Below are positions 10,940 through 23,880 of a stretch of DNA of 64,000 nt, piece by piece. The stretch comes from Acorus gramineus (lineage: Eukaryota; Streptophyta; Magnoliopsida; Acorales; Acoraceae), in the NCBI GenBank assembly GCA_030737835.1, contig JAUJYN010000068.1:186001-250000 (forward strand), given 5' to 3'. The notes under the pieces were generated by a model. That model was not told the origin of the DNA. It was given only the letters and a program-made list of their open reading frames with translations, and did not search any database. The translations under genes and the position numbers were made by a program. How positions within the stretch are numbered: position 1 is the first letter of the stretch; the number at the start of each line of letters is the position of its first letter.

Positions 10940-13900
10940 TTTCACGCCCTAGGGTGGCCATCCCCGGGACGCGGCAAGTGTATATATGATATCAGCAGTC
11001 TAAACAGGAGGTCAATAATATACTCTAAACAACATCAACAATGACAACACAGACAACAAAGAAGCTGACATGATATATACACAAATAGCGGAAGCTAAAA
11101 GACTGAATCTGTAACTCAAAAATATATTACAGACTTGATACATAATCAACTGTTCTGTGAGAGCCAATATATACAATGACATCCAAATATAATACAAACA
11201 CGTGCCCAGCACGGAATATAATACATACAATCAAAAGGGATGCTGATAGCCTCTAAAACTCGTGGAAATGTGGCGTTTCACGGCTACTGCTGAGGTCACT
11301 CGGGGAGCTCCTCCTCCTGATCTGACTCAGATAACACTGGAGAATAATATTATGCGAGGGGTGAGCCACACGCTCAGTGAACAGCACAACTCATGCATCA
11401 CAGTTCATATTAACCACAATTATTTATTCAAGCCTCAAAGTGGCAAGAACTCCACAATCCAGTGGGTCGCTACATCGCCGACCCACCACACCCTCACCCT
11501 CACCCCTCAATAGGTGACATAGGATATTGGAACCGATTACTACAAAAATCCGGCGGGTCGTTACATTGCCGAACCACCACACCCTCACCCTCACCCCTCA
11601 ATAGGTGACATAGGATGTTGGGACTTAATAGGCTGATAATCATCCTTACACAAATCCAGTGGGTCGCCACATCGCCGGCCCACCACACCCTCACCCTCAC
11701 CCCTCAATATGGTGACATAGGATCTTGGGACTGACTAGGCTGTTGGTCACCCTTGGTCCACCGATAGTCTCTCCCCACTCCGTAGGCCGCTTGGCCACTC
11801 CCACATTCAGCACAGTCCGTCCCAAATCAGGAGGTGCCTACTGATGGGAGCCCCTGCACGGGACAGCCTCTCTAACGCCGGGGCAGTCTCTACACGGATC
11901 CAACGAATGGAACAGAACAGCCCATCCATACGCATATGATCCACTCGGATCCGCCGACAACACAGCTCAACAACTCTAATGTCTTGAATTCTTCAGAATT
12001 CCTCCAGGGCGCATAACCAAGATGCGGGGAATATATATAAACATAATGAGGAAAAGAAACCTTGGGAGGGCAACCTGAGGTCCCGATATAGGACATCCCG
12101 ACAACCAAACAAGGAACACGGAGTACCCTAGCCCGGGTCTCAATGTTGACCTCGCAAGGCCCCCTTAATATTCCCCAAGGCATACTAAAATATCATAAGT
12201 TTGCATTTAATTTAATAAATCAAACTAATAGGACACATGCATAGGTCGAGGCTTTCCTAGCATGATAACAAGGTGACAGGATGCACGGCTCTTACACATA
12301 TCCTAAGGGTGCAAGTCCCTAACATATAAGTCTAGGGCGGCATGCATTCTACACATTAATCATGCTTACAGAGATTGCATATTAACAAGTTAATATTGAC
12401 TATGGTGCCCCAGGGGAGGACGGTATACGCCCAAGTGCATATAACGCCTCCCAACTGGGTTGGGTTGTCCCACTCACCGATAGCCGGGTCGTTGCGCGAC
12501 CGTCCGTCAAGATCTGCAAGACAGGGTGATCAACTTGGTGAGTAAAATACACAATTACCACAAAAATACACTAAAAATACACAATACTCGGACAAGCGTA
12601 CATACGGCCTGTACGCACGCGAGTCCGAGCACCCCGACTCACTCCCAAACCCCCGGGCAGCCATACGCACGGCCACCCGCACGCGCACGCACGAATGCGC
12701 ACGCACGCACACACCCCGGCACCATCGGCGCACTGCCGCGCGCCCCGACGCACTGCCGCACGCTCGCGCTCGCCCGTGCGCACCGCGCGTCCAGCCTGCG
12801 CCCCACGCACAGCACCCCGCGCACGCCCCAGCACCCGCACGCACGCACGCGCACGCGCGCGCACACTGGTCCCGTGCTCCGCGCCCAGGCGCACTACCCA
12901 AGCACCCTGCCTCGCACCCAGGCGCATGCCCAGGCGCCCTGCACCTGCGCGCCCCCGCGCCCCCGCTAGCACGCGCCCGCGCGCGTCTGCACGCCCGCCA
13001 GCGCTCGCCTGCGCCCGCCTGCGCGCGCACGCGCGCAGACTGCGCCCAGCGCGCGCCCAAGCCCTCTAAACCTCATTTTCACCCATCCCAACCCCTCACA
13101 CACACCCTAACACCTCTACCTAGCATGCATGACTTCCCAACCAACCCCTTAAGCCAAGGAAACCAAGAAAAAGGAGGGGAGGAGCTCACCTTGGGAGGGA
13201 AAAGAAAGGGGGAGGTTCGGGGCCCTTCGCGCACCGAAACGCCGCCACCGGAACCACCACCACCACCACCACCACTCAGCCTCCTCAGCCTCCTCTTCAG
13301 CCCTCTATGGCAGCAAAAACAGGGGGGGGGAGATCATGCAAAGAGAGCTTGAGAGAGGGGAGAACAAACATCACAACACACAAGCACAAACCTCTTCTTC
13401 CTCCACCACCTCCTTCTCATCTTCTCATTGAAACATTTTATCAAACACCTAGGGGGAGGGGTTTGAAAAGAGAGGAGAGACCAGAAGAGGCTGGTCGTGG
13501 GATTTGTGAGGGGAGAGAGAGAGAGAGAGAGAGAGAGAGATATTTATCAAAATATCTTAAGGGGGAATTACTAAGTCACCCTCCGACTAGAAATTCTGCG
13601 CAAGCTTCACTGGAACAGCCATAACTTCCCCGATACAGCTCCGAATTGCTTGATTCCAAGACCGATGGAAAGCTAAGAAGATTATCTACAACTTTCATGT
13701 TCATGGAAAGATCAGATAATCTCTCCAGATATCCCCAAATTAGAGCTAAACATGGAACAGGGCTGCTGCCAGAATTTCTATTCCCGGGGTATACTTGGAA
13801 AAATACCCATAACTTTTACTACAAGAATCCAGTTGGTCTAATTCCACTTCTGTGCGAAAGCTAACTCAAAACTGGACATCTCATAATAAAATCATAATTA

Positions 13901-14025
13901 AACCTCTTCATCTTGGATTTTAACAAAATCAAATCCAAATATCAAATCAGGAATACATAACTTAGAGAAAAAAATTATGTACCCAAATCTTCAAACAGAG
14001 CGCTCCAAATGACACAAACACAACA
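10940..14025 (-). mobile_element. L4: minus-strand solo LTR with target duplication
   Basis: The plus strand starts TTTCACGCCC (expected TGTCACGCCC, one change) and ends CACAACA, giving 3086 bp. It is flanked by CTCCG (10935-10939) and CTGCG (14026-14030), a 5-bp target duplication with one mismatch, inside the last bases of the third-family LTR. On the minus strand it carries a TATA-like region near 13541-13548, donor-like GTGAGC at 13184-13189, the GC-rich block, cassette at 12478-12513, tandem hairpin repeats (about 11450-11740) and acceptor-like CTCCAG near 11337-11342. No internal region is present, so it is a solo LTR. A (GA)n run lies at 13513-13541. Confidence 0.88.
12478..12513 (-). 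other. L4 36-nt cassette (putative exon 2)
   Basis: It is exactly 36 nt between CTTGCAG (minus strand, 12514-12520) and GTGAGT (12472-12477). The putative intron 1 is 12514-13189 (676 bp) and putative intron 2 is about 11337-12477. Confidence 0.65.
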
Positions 14026-14030
14026 CTGCG

Positions 14031-14040
14031 GGGCGTAACA
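14031..14040 (+). repeat. L3 right part (last 10 bp of third-family LTR)
   Basis: GGGCGTAACA completes the LTR end seen intact at 49791-49800 (GAGCGTAACA). With the CTCCG/CTGCG duplication this shows that L4 landed about 10 bp from the end of this older LTR. Confidence 0.6.
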
Positions 14041-14113
14041 GGACCATCCGACTGCCACTAAACCCCCAAAGGGTCCTCCCCCTCCTAAGGGAGGAACCAT
14101 TGACAGCGTTCTC

Positions 14114-15952
14114 ATGGTTCTCTCTGGCAAGCTCCCCCTACCCCCTGCTGCTGTTGTGACTGTGCCGATGGTGGAGGGTCCTCTAACAGAAATTTCGTCA
14201 AATGTGGTGACTCCGCCGCCTGTGATGAATCCGCCGCATGTCCCTGTTGACAACACTATTTCTACTCTTGAGGTAAGTATACCATCTGTTGCTGAACACC
14301 CTTATGGAGGTAATCCCCTCCTAGTCACAAATAGTCATTCTGTTGGTAGCGGATTTACTTCTTCTGAAAAATCCAAAGGTCTCCTAAGAGATGAATCTTC
14401 AAGGGCAGTTCCCCCACCTCCCCACTTTGGAGGTGGACACTCTCTTAGCCAGAGCACCCAAGCCAGACGCCAAGGAGGTCTTCCTCCTCCCAAACTCCCA
14501 ACATTGTTGGCAGTTGAAAGCCACAGTTGGTCACAATTATTCCCTTCGCAAGCAAAACCTCTGACTTGCAAGGACCTCTCTTTTATTGCACTAGTCCTTG
14601 AGGGAGGAATTCCTGAGGTACCCATTGAAGAATCTGATATCTCAGAAATGGATAAACACTGGCAGAACTCTTTAGTAGGGTATGTTATTGAGAAAAAAAC
14701 CTTATTTCAAACCTTTTGTTGATTACTTGCACCGTGTTTGGAAACCGAAAGGAAATATGGAGGTTCTAATGTGAGGCGGAGGATTCTTCGTTGTGCGTTT
14801 CTCCAATGTGGAGGATATGCAATCTGTGATAGAGGGTGGTCCATGGCTAATGGGGGGGCACCTAATTGTTTTACGTAAGTGGAGCAGAGGTATGAAAATG
14901 GAAAGGGAGAGACTTGAGTCCATTCCCATCTGCATTCGTCTCCCACACCTCCCTCTACACCTTTGGGGAAAAAGAATGCTCAGCAAGCTATCCAGTGTGG
15001 TGGGGAACCCCCTTTATATGGATTCCTCGACAGCTTCTTGCACACGCATTGAATTTGCGCGCATTTGTGTGGAAATTGCTGCTGCTTCATCTCTTCCAGA
15101 CATCATTCACCTCAAAGAAGATGGTATCTTGAAGGAAATTCATGACGAATATGAATGGAAGACTACCCCATGTAAAACTTGCAATACCTTTGCGCATACT
15201 GACTCTCAATGCACTCTCTCAAGAGGACATGCTCTATCTCGTGAGGCAGCATCTAAGCTAAGTGCCCAAGCCTCATTTGGAGGACAGATTCAAGAAAAGC
15301 TCTCCTCATCTGGAGGACAAACCCAGGGAAAACAATCGATGGAGTGGATTCCTGTGAAGCAATCGGCTCAAAACTAGCACCCTCTCAAAGTTTTGTGCCC
15401 CAGCCTAGCTTAAAGGACAACACCTTTAGTCTCCTTACTATTGAAGATGTTGAATTGATTGTTGCTATAGATTCTCCATTACAAGAAGAAAGAGATTTCT
15501 CTCTCATTGATGCACCAATCCAGAATCCCAAAGAAACTCTTGCTTCCCAAATGGCCTATGATGTTACTAATCAAGGAAAGGAGAAATTAGCTACTTAGGG
15601 ACAAGATCATGTTTTGGAATCCCCTCAAGGGAGTTTGGAGGATGCTTCCTTGGAAGTTGCACTCATTGAGACTATTTCTGGGAGGACTAATGACCAACAT
15701 GACTTCTTCATTGATCTTACCGAAACACCTCCTTCTCAGGGTACTCTCCATGGTAATTTTGGAATAACAAAGCTCAAAGGGAGTACTAAATTCACCACAT
15801 CTCAAATTCACAATATCCGAAGTGAGCAGGAAGGTGTTGATAAGAAGGTCAAGAAGAGTAGGAAACGGGGCAACAAATCCAATCAACCTGATCCTAGCTC
15901 TAAGAAGCCCCCAAAAAGTAAATCCTCCTTGAAGGGAGGGGGCCTCCTCTAA
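14114..15952 (+). pseudogene. LINE ORF1 (DUF4283, CCHC), broken
   Basis: ORF1 makes the RNA-binding protein that coats LINE RNA. The first frame (14114-14722) is Pro/Ser-rich and ends with a conserved region before DUF4283. A frameshift then leads to 14793-15377, which has the DUF4283 core (FSNVEDMQSVIEGGPWLM, then WGKRMLSKLSS) and a CX2CX4HX4C knuckle at 15171-15212 (CKTCNTFAHTDSQC). Further frame changes at about 15370 and 15600 precede a Lys-rich tail ending at 15952. The protein cannot be made intact. The family assignment is firm because DUF4283 plus this knuckle is typical of plant LINE ORF1. Confidence 0.8.
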
Positions 15953-16011
15953 TTGATTAGATCACCCTTTGGGATGTGGTACTGGCCTCTATCTTTTTAA
16001 ATTTATCAATG

Positions 16012-18240
16012 AGCTACATTTTTTGGAATATACGAGGGGTGAAGGGAACAGAAAAGCACCGTGACTTAAAAGCGTTTTTGAGTAGTCAGAAGCCTCAATT
16101 TGTGAGTCTTTTGGAAACCAAGCTTGATGAGAAGTCTCTATTAGCTTTGAAAAGGAAACTGGGTTTTTATCCGAATTCATAAATGTTTCCTGAGGCTCGC
16201 ATATGCCTTCTCTGGCATTCTGACCACCTTGATGTTCAAATTTTGGAAACCTCCCGACAACATATTCACTGTTTGGTTCATAGTCAACCTTCACACAAAA
16301 GTTTTCTCATTACATCAGTGTATGCATCGAATAATAGCTCTGAATGGATTGAACTCTGGAATTCAATTAAACTTCTCTCTGGATCTATTGGCAGCTTGGG
16401 ATGGATTGTTGGGGGTGATTTTAATGAAGTCTGGTTTGGCAATGAGAGAGTGGGAGGCAGCCCTACACACTCTCGAAGGATTTGCAAATTCAACTCAAGC
16501 ATCATGTACTTTGGTCATGAAGATCTCAAATCCATAGGTCACATTCTCTCTTGGAACAACCGTCAAGACAATAGGATCATGTGTAGACTTGACAGAGTTT
16601 TGGGAAATTAGTCTTTCATCACATCATTTCTCCATTCAATGGTTGAATACCTCCCCTCGGAGATATCTGATCACTTGCCTATGAAGGTCATTTGTGAGCC
16701 TTCTTTCCCCTCCGGTCCAAAGCCCTTCAAGTATTTCGAGGCTTGGGAAATGCACCCATCTTTCCACTCCACAGTTCTTGAAGCTTGGAAGGTGGAGGTC
16801 TATGGAAATCCTTTGTTTCAATTTGTCAAAAAGTTAGCCAATACAAAATTCGCCATTAAGCACTGGAACAGAGAGGTTCTTGGCTCCATCCATTCAAATC
16901 TTTTTTCCTCCAAGTGTGTTTTGGAGGGAATTCAGTCCTTGCTTCAACATAATCCACATGACCCTCTTCTAATTTCGAGGGATAATGAGGCGAGGATGGA
17001 ATATCAAGCACAGTTGTCTCAAGAGGTACAGTTTGCGAGACAAAAATCTAGACAACTTTGGTTAGCTGCTAGTGACTCAAATACAAAGTTTTTCTACAAC
17101 TACATTAAATCTCGGTCAGTGAGAAATACTATTCACAGTCTTTGCAAATCAGATGGTTCTTTATGTTTTGATCCGAAAGACTTAAAAGCTCATATTGTGC
17201 AGTTTTACTCGGAGTTACTCAATAAATCTGGCACCTCAAAAATGCATATTCCCCCTGCTTATGGTACTGCCTATGATGAGGAGAATGTTGCTCTTTGTTC
17301 CCTTGTTAATGAAGCTAAACTCCGCACTGCCATATTTCAGATGAAAGCATTGAGCTCTCCTGGGCCAAATGGCTTCACAGCACGTTTTTTTCAACTATGC
17401 TGGACTCTCATCAAAGATGATCTTCTTCAAGCCGTCAATTATTTTTTTAAGTTTGGCAAGCTACTTCGTCAGGTGAGTCACTCGTTTATTGCTCTCATTC
17501 CCAAATCTCTAAACGCTGACTCTCTTGATCAATACAGACCAATCTCTCTGTGTAACACTCTCTATAAGATTATAACCAAAATTATGGCTTTGCAACTACA
17601 ACCTGTGCTTCCAAAGCTTGTCAGTAATCATCAGTCCGCTTTCATTAGAGGAAGTAGCATCCATCATAATATATTGGTCGCTCATGAACTCATTAAGTAC
17701 CTCAATCATGGTAAGGCTCGTGCTTACATCAAGGTTGATCTCAAGAAGGCATTTGAAAGTGTAAGTTGGCCCTATTTAGAGCAAATACTGCGCAGATGCA
17801 ATTTCAGTGATCATTGGTGTCGATGTGTATGGACTGTGTTACCTCCTCCAAATATTCTATTCTTATTAATGGGTCTCCGGTGGGCTTCTTTTCTTCATCC
17901 TATGGGATTCGTCAAGGCAACCCCCTATCACCATTGCTCTTCACACAGGTCATGGATTCTTTTTCAGCTCGACTAAATCAGTTAATCACTGATAGAATCA
18001 TTGGCCCTTATATAAAAGGGGACCTCAATGTTAGTCATCTCTATTTTGTAGATGATTTGTTGGTCTTCACTGACTCTAAGCAGCGTTCTGCCTGCGCTCT
18101 AACAAAGCTATTTGACTCCTTTGCCATCTCTTCGGGTCTTCATCTCAACAATGCAAAAAGTCAAGCTTTTGCATCTTGTAGTCCTTCCATTGCTGACTTT
18201 TGCAAACTGTTACACATCAGCCAGTCCACACTACCGGTTC
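16012..18240 (+). pseudogene. LINE ORF2: endonuclease and RT, broken and truncated
   Basis: I place the start at the ATG at 16012 because it precedes the endonuclease opening FWNIRGVKG, whose Asn is catalytic in this family. Further endonuclease motifs are LLETK, GGDFNEV and SDHLPM. RT motifs include YRPISLCN, NHQSAFIRG, VDLKKAFESV, GIRQGNPLSPLLF and the catalytic FVDDLLVF (about 18046-18069; plant L1 usually FADD or FVDD). Two in-frame stops (about 16180 and 16609) and a frameshift near 17830 disable it. It ends where L5 begins. Confidence 0.85.
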
Positions 18241-20317
18241 TGTCACGCCCCAGGGCGGCCGTCCCCGAGACGTGGCAAGTATATATAATATCAGCAGTCT
18301 AAACAGGAGATCAATAAATACTCTACACAACACCAAAAATGACAACACAGACAAAAGTGTAGCTGACATAATATATACAAATAGCGGAAGCTAAAACAAC
18401 TGAGTCTGTAATTCAAAGACATATTATAGAACCGATACATAATCAACTGTCCTGTGAGACCCAATATACACAACGACATCCAAATACAAGCGTGTGCCCA
18501 AGCACGGATAATCAATACATACAATCAAGAAGGGATGCTGATGACCTCTCACTCGCAGAACGTGACGCTGCTCCGCTACTGCTGTAGTGCCTCGGGGAGC
18601 TCCTCCTTCAAATCCGACTCAGATATAACTGGAGAAAAATATATGCAAGGGGTGAGCCACACGCTCAGTGAATAGCACAACCCATGCATCACAATTCATA
18701 TTAACCTCATATAATTATAGCCCCTAACACGGGAGCAACAACACATTCAAATGGGTCGTTTCATCGCCAACCCACCTCCCCCCCCGTCACCCTCACCCTT
18801 TCCGGGGGTGACATGGGCCTCTTGGGGCACACTAGATCGCTCTCCACCCCTGGTCCACCCGGTAGCCTCTCCCACCCTCGGGCCTCTGCCTGGTATACTC
18901 CCACTATCAGTACAGTCCGACGCATCAGAGGTACCTACGGATGAGAGCCCTCTGTCAGGTATAGCCAACGCTGGGGAGTACCTACATTGGATCCAACCAA
19001 AAGGAGAAGACAGCCTACTCACACGGATACGATCCCTTGGATCCGTCGACACCGATTGTAACTCCACTAATGTCATGAATTCTCAAGAATTCCACCAAGG
19101 CGCATAACTAAGATGCGGAGAGACATATATTATAACAACAAGGTTATAATATCCTCTAAGGCATGCTTGTAACTATATGCTCACATTGATTTAATTAAAT
19201 TAAACTAGATGGGGACATGCATAGTTCGGGGAATTCCAATTAAAGAAAAGGTGACTAAACATGCATAGGCCGCTATACATGATATAAGGGTGCGTATCCC
19301 TAGCATACAAAGTCTAAGGTGGCATGGATATAACATAATAATCAATATAAGGGTGCATATCCCTAGCATACAAGCCTAAGGTGGCATGGACACATCATAT
19401 TGATCATGCATGCATAGCTTTACATTTATTACATGTTAATATGCAACTATGGTGCCCCAGGGGAGGGCAATGCACGCCTACGTGCATCGAACGCCTCCCT
19501 ACTGGGTTGGATTGTCCCACTCACCAAATCCCGGGTTGCTACGTGACCGTCCGTCAAGATCTGCAAGACAGAGGCATTCAACATGGTGAGTATACTACAC
19601 AAAGACAAATGAAATACACTAGAAATACCCAACACTCGGACAAGCATGCATGCGGGCCCGCACGCACGCGAGCACACGCGTACACACATGAGTCCGAGTG
19701 CTCCGACACCCTCCCGAACCCACGGGCAGCTGCACGCGCGACCACCCGCACGCGCACGCACGAAGGCGCACGCACGCACGCGCCCCTGCGCCCCGGGCGC
19801 ACTGCCGTGCCCCAGCCCGCGTGCCCAGACACGCTGCTGCGCCCCTGCCCGTGCGTTCAGACACGCCACCGCGCGCGCACCCGCGCGCACCGCGCGTCCA
19901 TCCCTGCTCGTACCCGCGCGTACTGCCCCCCTGCGCAGCACTTTGCGCGCACGCCCTCGCGCACGCGCGCACTGCACCCCCGCGCAGCACTCCCCAAGCA
20001 CGCCTGCGCGTCTACGCGTACGCGCGCGCGCCCGCCAGCCCACCAGTCTGCGCGCGCCAGCGCCTGCCTGCGAGAGCAGACTCGCGCGCACGCACGCGGA
20101 TTACCCCGCACGCGCGCCCGAGCCCTTCCCACCCCCTCCTCAGCCCACCCTCATCCCCCCCCTAACACCCATGCAAGCATGCATACCCAAACACAGACCC
20201 TTCAAGCATTTAAACAAGCATAGGGAGGAGAAAAGCTTACCCAAAGAGAGGAAAGAAAAGGGAGGGAACTCGGGTGCCCTTCGCGCACCAAATCGCCGCC
20301 ACCGAGACCACCACTAC
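18241..20317 (-). mobile_element. L5: minus-strand LTR, truncated by L6
   Basis: The plus strand starts TGTCACGCCCCAGGGCGG right after LINE RT (flank GGTTC). It carries the TGAGC/GCTCA hairpin at 18653-18667, the cassette at 19525-19560 (exactly 36 nt), GC-rich block 19561-20240 and a GTAAGC donor-like site at 20235-20240 (minus strand). It stops at 20317 inside the region equivalent to exon 1, where L6 is inserted. ACTAC at 20313-20317 is the expected left target duplication of L6. It is more diverged than L4/L6: the tandem hairpin repeats are reduced and the region 18830-19050 differs. Its missing 5' part is not identified elsewhere. Confidence 0.75.
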
Positions 20318-23300
20318 TGTCACGCCCCAGGGCGATCGTTCCCGGGACGCGGCAAGTGTATATATGATATCAGCAGTCTAAACAGGAGTTCAATAACATA
20401 CTCACGCAACAGCTAAAATGACAACCCAGACAACAAAGAGGCTGACATGAAATGTACACAAACAGCGGAAGCTAAAAAGACTGAATCTGTAACTCAAAGA
20501 CATATTACAGACTTGATACATAATAAACTGTCATGTGAGAGCCAATATATACAATGACATCGCAATATAATACAAACACGTGCCCAAGCACGGAATATAA
20601 TACATACCATCAAAAGGGATGCTGATAGCCTCTAAAACTCACAGAAATGTGGAGCTGCACCGCTACTGCTAAGGTCACTCGGGGAGCTCCTCCTCTTGAT
20701 CCGACTCAGACAGCACTGGAGAATAATATATGCGAGGGGTGAGCCACACGCTCAGTGAACAGCACAACCCATGCATCACAGTTCATATTAACCACAATTT
20801 ATTATTCAAGCCTCAAAGTGGCCATAACTCCACAATCCAGTGGGTCGCTACATCGCCGACCCACCACACCCTCACCCTCACCCCTCAATAGGTGACATAG
20901 GATATTGGGACTACACAATCCAGTGGGTCGCTACATCGCCGACCCACCACACCCTCACCCTCACCCCTCAATAGGTGACATAGGATATTGGGACTTACTA
21001 GGCTGATAATCATCCTTACACAAATCCAGTGGGTCGTCACATCGCCGACCCACCACACCCTCACCCTCTCCCCTCAATATGGTGACATAGGATATTGGGA
21101 CTGACTAGGCTGTTGATCACCCTTGGTCCACTGATACTCTGATAGTCTCTCCCCACTCCGTAGGCCGCTTGGCCACTCCCACATTCAGCACAGTCCGTCC
21201 CAAATCAGGAGGTGCCTACTGATGGGAGCCCTCCATGGGACAGCCTTTCTAACGCTGGGGCAGTCTCTACACGGATCCAACGAAGGGAACAGAACAGCCT
21301 ATCCATACGCATATGATCCACTCGGATCCGCCGACAACACATCTCAACAACTCTAATGTCTTGAATTCTTCAGAATTCCTCCAGGGCGCATAACCAAGAT
21401 GCGGGGAATATATAAGATAATAATGAGGAAAAGAAACCTTGGGAGGGCAACCTGAGGTCCCGATATAGGACATCCCGACAACCAAACAAGAAACACGGAA
21501 TACCCTAGCCCGGGTCTCAATGTTGGCCTCGCAAGGCCCCCTTAATATTCTCCAAGGCATACTAATAGACATATGCTCGCATTTAATTTAATAAATCAAA
21601 CTTGTAGGACACATGCATCGGTCGAGGCTTCCTAGCATGAGAACATGGTGATAGGATGCATGGCTCTTACACATATCCTAAGGGTGCAATTCCTTAACAT
21701 ACACGGTCTAGGGTAGCATGCGTACTACATATTAATCATGCTAGCATGGATTACATATTGCGCAAGTTAATGTTTACTATGGTGCCCTAGGGGAGGGCGG
21801 TATACGCCCAAGTGCATATAGCTCCTCCCAACTGGGTTGGGTTATCCCACTCACTGATTGTCGGGTCGTCGCGCGACCGTCCGTCAAGATCTACAAGACA
21901 GGGTAATCAACTAGGTGAGTAAAATACACAAAAATACACTAAAAATACTCAACACTCGGACAAACGTACATACGGCCCGTACGCACGCGAGTCTGAGCGC
22001 CCCGACACACTCCCCCCGGGCAGCCATACGCATAGCCACCCGCACGCGCACGCACGAATGCGCACGCACGCACGCACCCAAGCACCATCGGCACACTGCC
22101 GCGCGCCTGCCCGCGCTCCCAGACGCGCTGCCGCACGCACTGCGCCCCCCGCGCGTCCAGCCCAGCGTGCCCCCGCGCGCACTGCGCCCCCCGCGCAGCA
22201 CCTCGCGCACGCCCCAGCACGCGCACGCACGCCCACGCCCGCACGCGCGCGCACTGGTCCCCAGCCCCGCGCCCAGGCGCCCTGCCTCGCGCCCAGGCGC
22301 ATGCCCAGGCACCCTGCCCTGCGCCCAAGCGCATGCCCAGGCGCCCAGCCCGCGCGCGCGCATGCTCGCGCGCACCGGTGCGCGTCTGCGCGCCCGCCAG
22401 AGCTAGCCTGCGCGCGCACGAGCGCAGACGACGCCCAGCACGCGCCCAGCCCATTCTAACCACATTTTCACTCACCCCAACCCCTCACACACACCCTAAC
22501 ACATCTACCCAACATGCATGACCTTCCCAACATCCCCTTAAGCCAAAAATATCAAGAAAAGGAGGGGAGGAGCTCACCTTGGAGGGGGAACAAAAGGGGG
22601 AGGTTCGGGGGCCCTCGGCGCACCCGCGACCACCTCAACCACCACCACCGCCTCTAGCCTCTCCTCAGCCTCCTCTTCAGCAGCAAAACAGGGGGGGGGG
22701 GAATCATGAAAAAGGGGACTTGAGAGAGGGGAGAACAAACAATCAACAACACACAAACACAAAGATCCACCACCACCTCCTCCACCACCTTCTCCTTCTC
22801 AATGGGGCTTTACATCAAACACATGGGGGGTGTGTTTGCAAGAGAGAAAGAGAGAAAAAGTGCTGGTCGGAAGATTTGGGAGGGGAGAGAGAGATATTTA
22901 TCAAAATATCATAAGGGGGAATTACTAAGTCGCCCTTCGACTAGAAATTCTGCGCAAGCTTCACTGGAACAGCCATAACTTCCCCGATACAGCTCCGAAT
23001 TGCTTGATTCCAAGACCGATGGAAATCTAAGAAGATTATCTACAACTTTCATGTTCATGCCAAGATCAGATAATCCCTCCAGCTAATCCGAAATTAGAGC
23101 TAAACATCGAGCAGGGCTGCTGCCAGAATTTCCATCCCCGGGGTATACTTGGAAAAATACCCATAACTTTTACTACAAGAATCCAGTTGATCTAATTCCA
23201 CTTCTGTGCGAAAGCTAACTCAAAACTGGACATCTCATAATAAAATCCCAATTAAACCTCATCATCTTGGATTTTAACAAAATCAAATCCAAATACCAAA

Positions 23301-23379
23301 TCAGGAATACATAACTTAGGAAAAAAAATTATGTACCCAAATCTTCAAACAGAGCGCTCCAAATGACACAGACACAACA
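20318..23379 (-). mobile_element. L6: 3' LTR of Gypsy-2, minus strand
   Basis: It is a complete 3062-bp LTR running from TGTCACGCCCC to GACACAACA on the plus strand. On the minus strand its start is preceded by a polypurine tract at 23380-23393 and integrase remnants, so it is a 3' LTR and not solo. The cassette is at 21855-21890 (acceptor edge CTTGTAG instead of CTTGCAG, AG kept), donor-like GTGAGC at 22572-22577, and TGAGC/GCTCA hairpin at 20740-20754. Two TTGTTTGGTTGTCGGG-type modules seen in L1 are reduced to one here (about 21440-21550). Confidence 0.85.
21855..21890 (-). other. L6 36-nt cassette (putative exon 2)
   Basis: 36 nt between TTGTAG and GTGAGT on the minus strand. It shows substitutions relative to L4 but identical length and edges. 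Confidence 0.6.
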
Positions 23380-23393
23380 TTCTCCCCCCTCAG
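23380..23393 (-). other. Gypsy-2 polypurine tract
   Basis: The minus strand reads CTGAGGGGGGAGAA immediately before the LTR start TGTTGTG. It matches the position and type of the Gypsy-1 tract at 41456-41468 (AAGGGGGGGAGAA). Confidence 0.8.
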
Positions 23394-23439
23394 GAAATTT
23401 AGTCATCGAAATTTAAGGAAACCCAAAGGGAAGACCGAA

Positions 23440-23880
23440 AGTATCATGCTTAGACCTTTGCTCCCAAGTGGTCTTCGCACCGGACTGGCGCTACCAACAC
23501 ACTATAATCAAAGGAACGGTCTTAGCGTGGAGCCTCTTCTCGGCGGTTCAGGATCTCGATCGGCTGCTCGACGAATGACAAGTCCGGCTCGAAGCGAGCG
23601 GCTCGAACGGGATGACGTGAGCAGGATCGTGGACATAGTGCCTCGGCCATGGGACAAGGACGACGTCGTGGGCATGAACCAGCTGTGGGGGAAAGGCTAC
23701 ATGATAAGCCACCTCCCCAATCCACTCAATGATGAGAAATGGTCCCATTAAAGAGCAAACTCAGCTTGCCCCGAACGTCGAAACAGAGGGTGCCCCTAAA
23801 CCAGGACACCTTCTTGAAAATATGGTCGCCAAACCCAAAGGGAAGCCCCTGGCGACGATGACCTGCGTAGCCTTCTGTCG
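23440..23880 (-). pseudogene. Gypsy-2 integrase C-terminal remnant
   Basis: Minus-strand frames 23548-23748 and 23522-23725 together show the C-terminal integrase pattern of plant Ty3/Gypsy elements: GPFLIIEWIGEVAYHVAFPP, then HDVVLVPWPRHYVHDPAHV and IPFEPL, with SFVEQPIEIL in the other frame. Upstream (to about 23880) the frame is degraded. A frameshift after IPFEPL and stops make it inactive. Gypsy-1 has the equivalent at 41198-41400. No clear chromodomain can be read. Confidence 0.75.

Larger units (their letters stand above)
14041..18240 (+). mobile_element. L1-type LINE, 3'-truncated by L5
   Basis: Two-ORF plant LINE layout: ORF1 with DUF4283 and a zinc knuckle, then ORF2 with APE endonuclease and RT. 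It begins immediately after the third-family LTR end and is cut in the RT domain at 18240, where L5 starts. The rest of RT, any RNase H and the poly-A tail are not found on the other side of the LTR nest. Confidence 0.85.

Noticed and set aside
13646..13864. Short frame conserved on the plus strand in two minus-strand LTRs (also 29556-29774)
   Set aside because: It is antisense to the LTR U3 and conserved only because the LTRs are similar. No domain or start context is seen.
23446..23751. Plus-strand open frame of about 100 codons
   Set aside because: It is the antisense shadow of the Gypsy-2 integrase end, whose motifs are on the minus strand.
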